Shown piece by piece: positions 6,591 through 14,200 of a DNA stretch of 17,116 nt. The translations under genes and the position numbers were made by a program. This DNA is from Candidatus Saccharimonadota bacterium. Lineage in GTDB: Bacteria; Eremiobacterota; Xenobia; Xenobiales; Xenobiaceae. Location: positions 1-17,116 of the forward strand of contig SFMI01000058.1 in assembly GCA_004554425.1 (NCBI GenBank), in the 5' to 3' direction. The notes under the pieces are model-generated. The model had not been told where the DNA came from. It saw nothing but the letters and a program-made list of their open reading frames with translations, and ran no database searches. How positions within the stretch are numbered: position 1 is the stretch's first letter; each line of letters starts with the position of its first letter.

Positions 6591-7550
6591 ATGACTTGGT
6601 CCAATGAGGAGCTCTACGGTAACCGTAGATATATCTCTTATATGGACACCACAACAGAAGAGCCACAAGAAAAGCAAGTTGGCGACAATGATATAATAAC
6701 TGTCACTGGTCGCAATAAGGCTGATAAAGTAGAAGCTTTCAAGGTAAAAATTGTCTTGAAAGATGCTGCTGTAGACTCCTACCTTGCTGCTTATAAGAAG
6801 AGCAGTGGTACTACTTTTGACATTCCTCGTGGCGTTGATTTTAATATCACTCAGATGTCTTATAAAGCCAGTGAGACCACGAGCAATTTAGTTGATGTAA
6901 CTGACTTGATGTCTATAGACGAAGAGTCTATTAAGCCGCTCTTAAGTACTTTCTTGGTTGAAAAGAAGTCTGATGGTGTCTACTCTAGCGTAACTGCTGA
7001 GGGTATATATAGCAGTCGTAACGAGTTGAAACAGACCGGCGAAATTACCATGATTAATAAGCGTGACGCTGAATCTGAAAAGTTCGGTTGCGCTGCTTAC
7101 TTGGGTGGTCCTTTCCAAAGCTACAATGTGGAGCCCGCAAAGTTCACTTTGAAGCTTGAGCGTCCTATTATCATCTCTGGTTGTGCGCCTGTTGTCTATG
7201 ATGAAAACGGTGAAGCACTCAGCGCTAGCTCCGACGGTACTTACCATTTCTCCGCTGGTACAAAGTTCAAGTTCTTATTGAGCTCTCCAGTACTTAGTGA
7301 TAAAGGTAAGAATCCTGATGGCGATTTCTTAGCTGGTACTAGCGATATTATCGGTATGTACTACAAAGATGTTTTCATTAAAGTTGTAGAACTCTTGAAG
7401 CCCAAGACTATCGATAGCTTCTATCAGATGAGTGAAGATGAGAAGCTGAGTAGCGGTAATACGAGTACTATCAAGATTACTCCTAGTTCCAAGATGTATT
7501 ACAATTCTGAGGACTTTGTCGAACACGTAACTGTGACTTTAGACAAGTAA
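6591..7550 (+). CDS. 3' part of the disrupted Ig-like lipoprotein gene
   Basis: The frame is open and codon-like from 6357, with credible coding from about 6385; 6591 is only the first ATG and has no convincing Shine-Dalgarno site. It lacks a signal peptide of its own. From 6385 it encodes roughly 388 residues of beta-rich, Ser/Asp/Lys-rich sequence typical of extracellular repeat proteins. KTTYKIVVRAKA near 6380 resembles EAFKVKIVLKDA near 6735, suggesting two related beta domains. I do not recognise a family for this portion. It lies one frame away from the upstream lipoprotein ORF and directly after the left inverted-repeat arm, and no decay (internal stops) is seen over 1.1 kb. Joined to 4652-6285 it would form one lipoprotein of over 900 residues. 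It may be untranslated in the present configuration. Confidence 0.6.
   Translation: MTWSNEELYGNRRYISYMDTTTEEPQEKQVGDNDIITVTGRNKADKVEAFKVKIVLKDAAVDSYLAAYKKSSGTTFDIPRGVDFNITQMSYKASETTSNLVDVTDLMSIDEESIKPLLSTFLVEKKSDGVYSSVTAEGIYSSRNELKQTGEITMINKRDAESEKFGCAAYLGGPFQSYNVEPAKFTLKLERPIIISGCAPVVYDENGEALSASSDGTYHFSAGTKFKFLLSSPVLSDKGKNPDGDFLAGTSDIIGMYYKDVFIKVVELLKPKTIDSFYQMSEDEKLSSGNTSTIKITPSSKMYYNSEDFVEHVTVTLDK
6751..6849 (-). repeat. Right arm of the perfect 99-bp inverted repeat
   Basis: Exact reverse complement of 6286-6384, separated from it by 366 bases. On the plus strand this arm is in frame and encodes natural-looking protein (KDAAVDSYLAAYKKSSGTTF and on to GVDFNI), so it is the donor or original copy and the left arm is the derived one. 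Confidence 0.95.
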
Positions 7551-7562
7551 TCTTAACTAGAT

Positions 7563-7595
7563 TTCCGTTTAGAGGGTTTATCTCTCTAAGCGGAA
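7563..7595 (+). other. Long hairpin after the lipoprotein gene
   Basis: TTCCG TTTAGAGGG pairs with TCTCTAAG CGGAA to form a 14-bp stem including two G-T pairs around a 5-base loop. No T-tract follows. It stands in front of a true terminator and may protect the mRNA 3' end or be a degenerate terminator. Confidence 0.6.
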
Positions 7596-7606
7596 CGAAC
7601 TAGACA

Positions 7607-7647
7607 AAAATCCCCGTCTGCTCTATAGTAGGCGGGGATTTTTTTTA
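7607..7647 (+). terminator. Intrinsic terminator of the lipoprotein transcript
   Basis: AATCCCCGTCT pairs with AGGCGGGGATT (one G-T pair) around a 10-base loop, followed by eight T residues. It is the second hairpin after the stop codon at 7550. Confidence 0.92.
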
Positions 7648-7670
7648 TTATGTGTCCAGAAGAAAAACAA

Positions 7671-7713
7671 AAAAACTTCGTTCAAACTATAAGTCTAAAC
7701 GAAGTTTTTTTTT
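7671..7713. terminator. Bidirectional terminator between convergent units
   Basis: AAAAACTTCGTT pairs with AACGAAGTTTTT, giving an A-tract on one side and T9 on the other, so it can act on both strands. It lies 35 bases past the end of the minus-strand GGGtGRT gene and is the best terminator for that operon. Confidence 0.85.
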
Positions 7714-7747
7714 AGTATAGGGCTATTTTTGTAGCGCTTACGTTAGC

Positions 7748-8749
7748 TTACTTTTTCAAAGCTTCGGCTACGGAAACGGCTACGGCTACGGTGGCGCCAA
7801 CCATGGGGTTGTTGCCCATACCGAGGAAGCCCATCATTTCGACGTGAGCGGGCACGGAGCTGGAACCGGCGAACTGAGCGTCGGAGTGCATACGGCCCAT
7901 AGTGTCGGTCATACCGTAAGAGGCAGGGCCGGCAGCCATATTGTCGGGGTGTAAAGTACGGCCGGTACCACCGCCGGAAGCTACGGAGAAGTATTTCTTA
8001 CCTTGCTCAATGCACTCTTTTTTGTAAGTGCCGGCTACGGGGTGCTGGAAGCGGGTAGGGTTGGTGGAGTTTCCGGTAATGGAAACGTCTACGCCCTCTA
8101 AGTGCATGATGGCTACGCCTTCGCGAACGTCGTCAGCGCCGAAGCAGCGGACTTTGGCACGCTCGCCTTTAGAGTAGGCAATCTCTTTAACTACTTCAAT
8201 TTTGCCGGTGAAGTAGTCAAATTTGGTTTGCACATAGGTAAAGCCGTTGATACGGGAGATGATCTGAGCGGCGTCTTTGCCTAAGCCATTCAAGATAACG
8301 CGCAAAGGAGTTTTGCGGGCTTTGTTGGCGTTGTTGACGATACCGATGGCACCTTCAGCGGCGGCGAAAGATTCGTGGCCGGCCAAGAAAGCGAAACATT
8401 TAGTGTCGTCGCTCAAAAGCATAGCGCCTAAGTTGCCGTGACCGAGACCGACTTTGCGATCGTCAGCTACGGAACCGGGAATGCAGAAAGCTTGCAAGCC
8501 CACGCCAATTAAGTGAGCGGCTTCGGCAGCGTCTTTAGCACCTTTTTTGAGGGCAATGGCGGCGCCTACAGTGTAGGCCCAGCAAGCATTGTCAAAAGCG
8601 ATAGGCTGGACTTTGCGGACGACATCATAAGGGGCGATGCCATGCTCATCGCAAATAGCCTTGGCTTCTTCGATGCTGGAAATACCGTACTCGGCGAGCA
8701 CAGCGTTGATCTTATCAATACGGCGTTCGTAACTTTCAAATAATGACAT
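7748..8749 (-). CDS. GGGtGRT family protein
   Basis: 333 residues, full length for the family. The signature Gly-Gly-Gly-Thr-Gly-Arg-Thr is encoded at 7955-7975. The surrounding C-terminal region (LHPDNMAAGPASYGMTDTMG and on to MGFLGMGNNPMVG) is rich in Gly, Met and Asn and is the most conserved part I recognise. The family is named for this motif and has no established function; no signal peptide or membrane segment is seen, so it should be cytoplasmic. Its start has a GGGAG-type Shine-Dalgarno site. It lies only 12 bases downstream of the Fe-S scaffold gene and is surely co-transcribed with it. The constant pairing with an Fe-S scaffold suggests, by inference, a role in metal-cluster or redox metabolism. 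Family assignment is firm; function is open. Confidence 0.9.
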   Translation of the reverse strand: MSLFESYERRIDKINAVLAEYGISSIEEAKAICDEHGIAPYDVVRKVQPIAFDNACWAYTVGAAIALKKGAKDAAEAAHLIGVGLQAFCIPGSVADDRKVGLGHGNLGAMLLSDDTKCFAFLAGHESFAAAEGAIGIVNNANKARKTPLRVILNGLGKDAAQIISRINGFTYVQTKFDYFTGKIEVVKEIAYSKGERAKVRCFGADDVREGVAIMHLEGVDVSITGNSTNPTRFQHPVAGTYKKECIEQGKKYFSVASGGGTGRTLHPDNMAAGPASYGMTDTMGRMHSDAQFAGSSSVPAHVEMMGFLGMGNNPMVGATVAVAVSVAEALKK

Positions 8750-8761
8750 TGCGCTATCTCC

Positions 8762-9454
8762 CTATTCCTGACGAGGATCGACGAATTTGACACCGTCGGC
8801 GAAGCGGCCGTAAGTGCCGGTGGCATCCTTCATGGCCTGGGCGGGCTCTACACCCTTCTTGATAGCGGCCATCATCTTGCCGATGTTGACGAACTCATAA
8901 CCGATAATGAGATTGTCAGCGTCGAGAGCAATACGAGTGACATAGCCTTCAGCCATCTCTAAGTAACGGGCGCCTTTAGCTTTGGTACCGTACATGGTGC
9001 CGAGCTGGCTGCGCAAAGCTTTACCCAAGTCTTCAAGACCGGCACCAATGGGAAGACCATCTTCGGAGAAAGCTGTCTGGGTGCGGCCGTAAACGATCTG
9101 GAGGAAGAGTTCGCGCATAGCTACGTTAATAGCGTCGCATACTAAGTCGGTGTTGAGAGCTTCTAAAATGGTTTTGCCGGGTAAAATTTCGGCAGCCATA
9201 GCGGCAGAGTGGGTCATACCACTGCAACCGACAGTTTCTACTAAAGCTTCTTCGATAATGCCATTTTTGACATTAAGAGTGAGTTTGCAAGCACCCTGTT
9301 GGGGAGCGCAGCGGCCTACACCATGAGTCAAACCGCTAATTTCGCTTATCTCTTTAACCTGTACCCACTTGCCCTCTTCAGGGATAGGGGCTGGACCATG
9401 ATATGCGCCCTTAGCGATAGGACACATGTGAGACACTTCTGCTGAGTAAATCAT
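8762..9454 (-). CDS. Iron-sulfur cluster assembly scaffold-like protein (NifU/IscU N-terminal type)
   Basis: 230 residues from ATG 9452-9454, chosen because AAGGAG (9462-9467 on the minus strand) stands seven bases ahead and the protein then opens with MIYSAEVSHMCPIAKG; a longer frame to 9550 adds an unlikely Arg-rich leader. NifU/IscU-like scaffolds hold nascent Fe-S clusters on conserved cysteines. Here the candidate ligands lie in GRCAPQQGACKL, ETVGCSGMTHSAA and TDLVCDAINV, the second resembling the Gly-Cys-Gly/Ser motif of the family. The protein is longer than classical IscU (about 130 residues), with an added C-terminal part, as expected for the version that accompanies GGGtGRT proteins. 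It is first in a two-gene operon. No isc, suf or nif genes lie nearby, so it may serve a dedicated target rather than general cluster supply; that is inference. Confidence 0.85.
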   Translation of the reverse strand: MIYSAEVSHMCPIAKGAYHGPAPIPEEGKWVQVKEISEISGLTHGVGRCAPQQGACKLTLNVKNGIIEEALVETVGCSGMTHSAAMAAEILPGKTILEALNTDLVCDAINVAMRELFLQIVYGRTQTAFSEDGLPIGAGLEDLGKALRSQLGTMYGTKAKGARYLEMAEGYVTRIALDADNLIIGYEFVNIGKMMAAIKKGVEPAQAMKDATGTYGRFADGVKFVDPRQE

Positions 9455-9461
9455 AGAATTA

Positions 9462-9467
9462 CTCCTT
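9462..9467 (-). promoter_or_regulatory. Ribosome binding site deciding the Fe-S scaffold start
   Basis: AAGGAG on the minus strand, seven bases before the ATG at 9454. It rules out the upstream in-frame ATG at 9550. Confidence 0.85.
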
Positions 9468-9637
9468 AACTGAAAGAATAGCAAATTACAGCTTCGTCTG
9501 CTTCTGCGGAAAAGTGCCAAGCCCTTCTGCCAATGTTTTCTGCCTTTCACGAACGCTTATCTATATATAGTGGGCAGACGTCAGCTAAGAGTATATTTTT
9601 TTTACGTTATTTTAAAATAATGGTTAACTTATAGCCG

Positions 9638-9654
9638 TTGACTGATCGTTTAAT
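9638..9654 (+). promoter_or_regulatory. Candidate TetR operator box 1
   Basis: TTGACTGATCGTTTAAT. It matches box 2 at 15 of 17 positions and lies exactly 50 bases before it. The TTGA/TTAA ends give a partly palindromic layout like TetR-family operators of the TTGACTGAT-NN-TCAA style. It overlaps the -35 hexamer of the upstream promoter. The operator role is inferred from position and from the TetR gene ending the operon. Confidence 0.6.
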
Positions 9655-9666
9655 TATCGCTATATT
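9638..9666 (+). promoter_or_regulatory. Promoter P1 of the efflux operon
   Basis: TTGACT (9638-9643), a 17-bp spacer and TATATT (9661-9666) match consensus at five of six positions each. The -35 is part of operator box 1, so a bound repressor would block RNA polymerase. Confidence 0.65.
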
Positions 9667-9687
9667 TAACTCTGTATCTTTGTAATA

Positions 9688-9704
9688 TTGACTGATTGTT
9701 CAAT
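9688..9704 (+). promoter_or_regulatory. Candidate TetR operator box 2
   Basis: TTGACTGATTGTTCAAT, with TTGA and TCAA as inverted ends. Near copy of box 1. A perfect TATAAT follows at 9708-9713, so this box would cover a second start site or the early transcribed region of P1. Confidence 0.6.
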
Positions 9705-9707
9705 TGA

Positions 9708-9713
9708 TATAAT
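9708..9713 (+). promoter_or_regulatory. Possible -10 element of a second promoter
   Basis: A perfect TATAAT. The TTGACT of box 2 lies only 14 bp upstream, too short for an ideal promoter; ATATTG at 9685-9690 gives 17 bp but is a poor -35. It may be activator-dependent, weak or fortuitous. Confidence 0.35.
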
Positions 9714-9715
9714 CA

Positions 9716-9742
9716 GCGGTGCGGATTTGAACCGCATTTTTT
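9716..9742 (+). terminator. Leader hairpin with T-tract, possible attenuator
   Basis: Two mutually exclusive 5-bp stems are possible: GCGGT/ACCGC and TGCGG/CCGCA. Both are followed by six T residues. The hairpin lies downstream of P1 and about 70 bases before the adaptor gene. The short stem makes it weak; it could be an attenuator or the remnant of a terminator. Confidence 0.4.
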
Positions 9743-9812
9743 ATAGGTAAACTTTATATATTCAGCTAGGAGAGATATTTTCTGTTTTCTATAAGCAGAA
9801 ATAATAAGACTG

Positions 9813-11267
9813 ATGAATAACAAATACTCAAATTTGCGCATCCCTGTCGGCATGGTTTTGGTGGCAGCCACTCTATTTAGCGGAGCTGTGGGCTGCACTC
9901 AAAGCAAATCTGGCGAAGAAAATAAAGATGTAGCCGTTACCGAGGTTAAAGCCAGCAATGTGGAGTTGGCTACTTCTAAAATGGGTAGCATTATGGAAGA
10001 GACTACTATTACCGGCCACTTAAACGCTATCAGTAAGGCTGATATTGTTAGCCGCGTAGCCGGCAGAGTAGTAGGCATTTATGCTCGCGAAGGTGATTTC
10101 GTGCGCAAAGGTCAGCTTTTAGTTCAGCTGGATGATACCGTACAGAAAAACACTGTCAACTCCGCTAAAGCTAGCTTGGCTCAGGCTCAGGCCGGACTTA
10201 ATCAAGCCTTAGCTAATTATAATTCCGCTCAGACCAGAGTAGGTCAGGCCCAAGAAAGTATGGGTATGACCGATGTTTCCTCGGCTTTGGAAGTACAAAA
10301 AGCTCATCAGGGAGTTATTCAAGCTCAATCTGCTTTGGCTAGTGCTCAGGCCAATTATGATGATGCTTTGTTAAACATGCACCGTCAGCAAGATCTTTAT
10401 GCTAAAGACGCTGTCTCTAGTTATGCCCGCGAGCAAGCTGAATTGCGTGAGCGCACCTCTTTCCAGCAGCTTAATACTGCCAAAAGCGCTCTTAAAGCAG
10501 CTAAAGAAAGTTTACATATTGCCAAAACTGCCCAGCGTCAAGTGAATATTTTAAACGCAGACGTTAAGAATAGTAAAGATGCTGTGGCTCAAGCTCAAGC
10601 TGCCGTAGAACAAGCTAGAGCTACCGTGCAAGCTGCTCAAGCCGCTTACAATTCTGCTGTTACCAACTTAGAAGATATGGCTATTAAGTCTCCTATCGAC
10701 GGTGTTGTCACTAAGCGCAATATTGAAATTGGAGCTTTCGCCCATGACGGTAGCGGCGCTGTATTTAGCGTAGTTGACAACAAAGATTTGGAAATGATCA
10801 GCTCTTTAGACGAGAAGTTCGCTCCTGCAGTTAAAGCTGGTAGCAGTCTTACTTTAAAGACTTCCATTGTTGATAAAGTTCCCGCCACCGTAGTCGACGT
10901 TATTCCTGCCTCCGATCCTACTAGCCATACTATTAAGGTTCGTCTCGACATTAAGAATGGGAGTGGAGCCCTTTTAGACGGAACTTACGCCGAAGCCAAC
11001 ATGCCAGTGCAAGAACTCAAGGGCGTGATTGTCCCTCGTACAGCTGTCAATATTGCTGTAGGCTCTGTATATGTGATGGCTTTTGAAGGTAGTGGCGATG
11101 AAGGTACTGCCAAAAAGTACCCTGTTAAGATGGTCTATAGCAACGGTAAAGAGGCTTTGGTTACCGGTATCAATGCCGGCTTAAAAGTTGTCACTTCCGG
11201 CGCTTTGGATATTCTTGACGGACAGTCGCTCAAGATCGCTGCTGCTAAAGCAGAGGAGAACGAGTAG
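9813..11267 (+). CDS. RND efflux periplasmic adaptor (membrane fusion) lipoprotein
   Basis: 484 residues. The N-terminus is a lipoprotein signal with lipobox GAVGC and Cys28 as lipidation site, anchoring it in the inner membrane facing the periplasm. A biotinyl/lipoyl half-motif (about 72-108, VAGRVVGIYAREGDFVRKGQ) precedes a long Ala/Gln-rich alpha-helical hairpin (about 108-290). The second lipoyl half (AIKSPIDGVVTKRNIEIGAF) and a beta-barrel follow. At the hairpin tip the TolC-contact motif R-x3-L-x6-S is intact as Arg191, Leu195 and Ser202 (10383-10418), which predicts direct docking to the TolC-like protein encoded downstream. It is the first gene of the operon; two bases separate it from the transporter. 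No Shine-Dalgarno site is adjacent to ATG 9813; the nearest AGGAG is at 9768, some 40 bases away, so translation initiation is unusual or the start is imperfectly known. Confidence 0.92.
   Translation: MNNKYSNLRIPVGMVLVAATLFSGAVGCTQSKSGEENKDVAVTEVKASNVELATSKMGSIMEETTITGHLNAISKADIVSRVAGRVVGIYAREGDFVRKGQLLVQLDDTVQKNTVNSAKASLAQAQAGLNQALANYNSAQTRVGQAQESMGMTDVSSALEVQKAHQGVIQAQSALASAQANYDDALLNMHRQQDLYAKDAVSSYAREQAELRERTSFQQLNTAKSALKAAKESLHIAKTAQRQVNILNADVKNSKDAVAQAQAAVEQARATVQAAQAAYNSAVTNLEDMAIKSPIDGVVTKRNIEIGAFAHDGSGAVFSVVDNKDLEMISSLDEKFAPAVKAGSSLTLKTSIVDKVPATVVDVIPASDPTSHTIKVRLDIKNGSGALLDGTYAEANMPVQELKGVIVPRTAVNIAVGSVYVMAFEGSGDEGTAKKYPVKMVYSNGKEALVTGINAGLKVVTSGALDILDGQSLKIAAAKAEENE
11253..11258 (+). 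promoter_or_regulatory. Ribosome binding site supporting a TTG start
   Basis: GAGGAG inside the end of the adaptor gene, eleven bases before TTG 11270. The encoded start, MSIWDFCIKRPVFTTV, is the canonical N-terminus of RND transporters, which confirms TTG as initiation codon. Confidence 0.8.
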
Positions 11268-11269
11268 CC

Positions 11270-14200
11270 TTGAGTATTTGGGATTTTTGTATTAAGAGGC
11301 CTGTCTTTACGACAGTGCTGGTTCTATCACTAATTTTGGTCGGTCTCATGGGCTACAGCCGCATGGGTGTAGACCTCATGCCGGACTTTGATATTCCTGT
11401 AGTTAGTGTTACTACTACTTATGTAGGTGCCGACCCTGAAGTTATTGACCAAGACGTCACCAATATTATTGAAGAACAAGTCGGTACTATTGAAGGTATC
11501 AAGAGCATTGAAAGTAGCTCTTACGAGGGCTATTCCGCTATCGTTATTGAGTTTGAACTTGATCGCGATATCGACGTGGCCACTCAGGAAGTGCGCGATA
11601 AAGTATCCAAAGCCGAACAAGACTTGCCTACCTCTATCGATAAGCCTTTGGTACAGAAGATTGACCCCGACTCTTCGCCTATTATTTACCTCACTTTGGC
11701 TGGCGATATTCCCTATCAGCGCCTTTCCCAGTTGGCTGATGATGTATTGCAAGACCAAATTCAGAATATTAGTGGTGTAGGAAGCGTAGAACTTTACGGT
11801 TTCCGTGAGCGCAATATCCGTATCTGGCTTGAAGCTGGCAAAATGGAAAAATATAGCATTTCTCCTGCAGAAGTGCTTGGCGCCTTAGGTTCTTGGCACG
11901 TAGAGTTGCCCGGTGGTCGTTTGGAAACTGACAAGCGCGAATCCACTATTAAGATGGAAGGTGAGTACACTAGCGTTGAAGAGTTAGAGACTATGACTCT
12001 GGCTTGGCGTGACGGTGCTCCAGTACGCTTGAAGGATGTCGCTCGCGTTGAAGATGGCGAAGACGATATTCGTAGCTATTCTCGTGAAAATGGCCAAGCT
12101 TGTGTAACTCTGGCTGTTGTTAAACAAACTGGTTCCAATACTGTAGGTATCGCTCAGGCTGTACGCGACAAATTACCTGAATTGCGCGAGCTTTTGCCTA
12201 GCAGCGTTCGTTTGGATGTTTCTTACGACACTTCAACCTTTATTAAAGACTCCGTACAAGGTGTAGGCGATGACTTACTCTTAGGCGGTCTCTTTACAGC
12301 TATCGTTATTTATTTGTTCTTGCGCCACGTGAGGATGACGATCATTAGCTTGATCTCTATCCCTACCTCACTTTTAGGCGCTTTCGGGTTCATGTACTTC
12401 ATGAACTTCACCATCAACCAGATTACTATGTTGGCTATGTCACTAGCTGTAGGTCTGGTAATCGACGACACGATTGTAGTTTTAGAGAACATCTTCCGTA
12501 TGATGGAGGAGGGTTCTGCCGACGGTAAAGAGGCTGCTAGTAAGGGTACTGGTGAAGTAGCCTTCGCTGTATTGGCCGCTACCATGACTATTGCGGCTAT
12601 CTTCTTGCCTGTAGCTTTTATGGGCGGTATTATCGGTCGAGTTTTCTATCAATTCGGTATTAGCGTAGGTATCGCTATTACTCTCTCTTACTGCGTATCT
12701 GTAACACTAACACCAATGCTTTGCGGCCGTTGGTTAAAGCCAGAAAATCACAACAACTTCCTTACCAATGCCGTCGGCTCTTTCCTCAGTTGGATGGATC
12801 ATACTTACAGAGCTTGGCTTACTGTAGTTTTGCGCAATCGCTTTACTCGCGTGATGACCATTATCATAGCTTTCGCTTGCTTCGGCTTCGGCCTTTTCTT
12901 AGCTGGTTTCGTAGGCGAAGAATTTTCTCCTAACGCCGACCGCAGCGCCTTTATTGTCAGTGTGAAAACCCCTATCGGTACTTCCTTGTCTTTAACCGAC
13001 GAACGTTGCAAAGCTATTACAACTATCGCCAGAAAGTATCCTGAAGTTATTAAAACTATGGAAACTATCGGTGATACCCGAACCGGTCAGGTTAATAAAG
13101 CCACTATTATTGTGGAGCTTAAGCCCCGTAAAGAACGTGAAAAATCTCAGCAGCAAATTATGGATGAAATGCGTGTTGAGTTTGAAAAGTTGGCTGGCGT
13201 TACTGCTATTCCCGCTCACATTCCTACTATGGGCGGTGGTTCTACTCAATATGACTTACAATATGCTTTACAGGGCGCCGATCTCGATACTCTGGAGGAA
13301 ATTACCGGCAAGATTACTCGTTTGATGCAGAAGAATGAAAATCTCTGCGATATAGACAACGACTTGGAGCTTATTCAGCCTCAAGTTTCCGTTTTCCCCA
13401 AACGTGACAGTGCTGCTGATGTAGGCTTAACTACTAAAGATATTACTACTGCTTTACAAACTATGATGGGTGGTGTCGATGCCGCCAAGTTTAAGATCGG
13501 CAGCAAACGTTACGACGTGCGTGTAAAAGCTGAAGACAACTTCCGCGAAGACGCCGAATCTATTCGTAAAATACTTTTACGTACGCCTTCTGGTAAAAAT
13601 GTTTACATGCGCAGTGTGGCCGATGTAGTTGAAGGCTTAGGCCCCAATTGTATTAGCCGTTACGACCGTATGCGTTCTGTAACTATCACTTGTAACGTTG
13701 TGGCCGGATCTATTACTACCGGTCAAGCTTCCGAATGGTTCGAAAAAGAGGTTGGTCAGGTCTTACAAAACTATCCTGGCTATAAGATTACCGCTACCGG
13801 TATGACCCAGAACCAAAAAGAATCTATGCAATACATGATGTTCGCCCTTATGAGCTCCATTGTGATTGTATACTTGGTACTGGCCGCTCAATTTGAATCT
13901 TTCATTCACCCCTTCACCATCATGATGACCTTGCCTCTGGCTTTGGTCGGCGTATTCTTAGCCCTCTTCCTCTGCCATGAGAACTTAAGTATCTTCGCTT
14001 TGATTGGTATCATCATGTTGGTAGGTATCGTAACCCGTAACGGTATCTTGTTGGTAGAATTTGCCAACCAGTTGCGTGAAGAAGAAGGACTCGATCCGCA
14101 CTATGCTATGCTTAAAGCTGGTCCTCTGCGTTTACGTCCTATTCTCATGACTGCCGCTTCCTCTATTATCGGTGTATTGCCTGTAGCTTTAGGTATATCC

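Larger units (their letters stand above)
9455..9812. other. Divergent intergenic control region
   Basis: This 358-base stretch separates the minus-strand Fe-S operon from the plus-strand efflux operon. The right half holds the two 17-bp boxes, two promoter candidates and a leader hairpin listed separately. The left half contains the Shine-Dalgarno site of the Fe-S gene and two direct TTCTGCC heptamers 13 bases apart (9525 and 9538), of unknown meaning. I could not place a convincing minus-strand promoter; TATACT read on the minus strand near 9590 is only a weak candidate. No tRNA or small ORF worth calling was found. Confidence 0.6.

Noticed and set aside
6286..6849. Simple invertible on/off DNA switch
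   Set aside because: Inverting the spacer leaves the left arm unchanged, so the 5' frame stays broken in both orientations, and no recombinase gene is visible in the window. Inversion remains testable but is not called.
9516..9531. TGGCAC-type sigma-54 promoter on the minus strand upstream of the Fe-S gene
   Set aside because: The GG and GC dinucleotides are one base off the required spacing, and the -12 element is poor.
9455..9550. N-terminal extension of the Fe-S scaffold to 9550
   Set aside because: The added Arg-rich leader is atypical, and AAGGAG sits at ideal spacing before the ATG at 9454.
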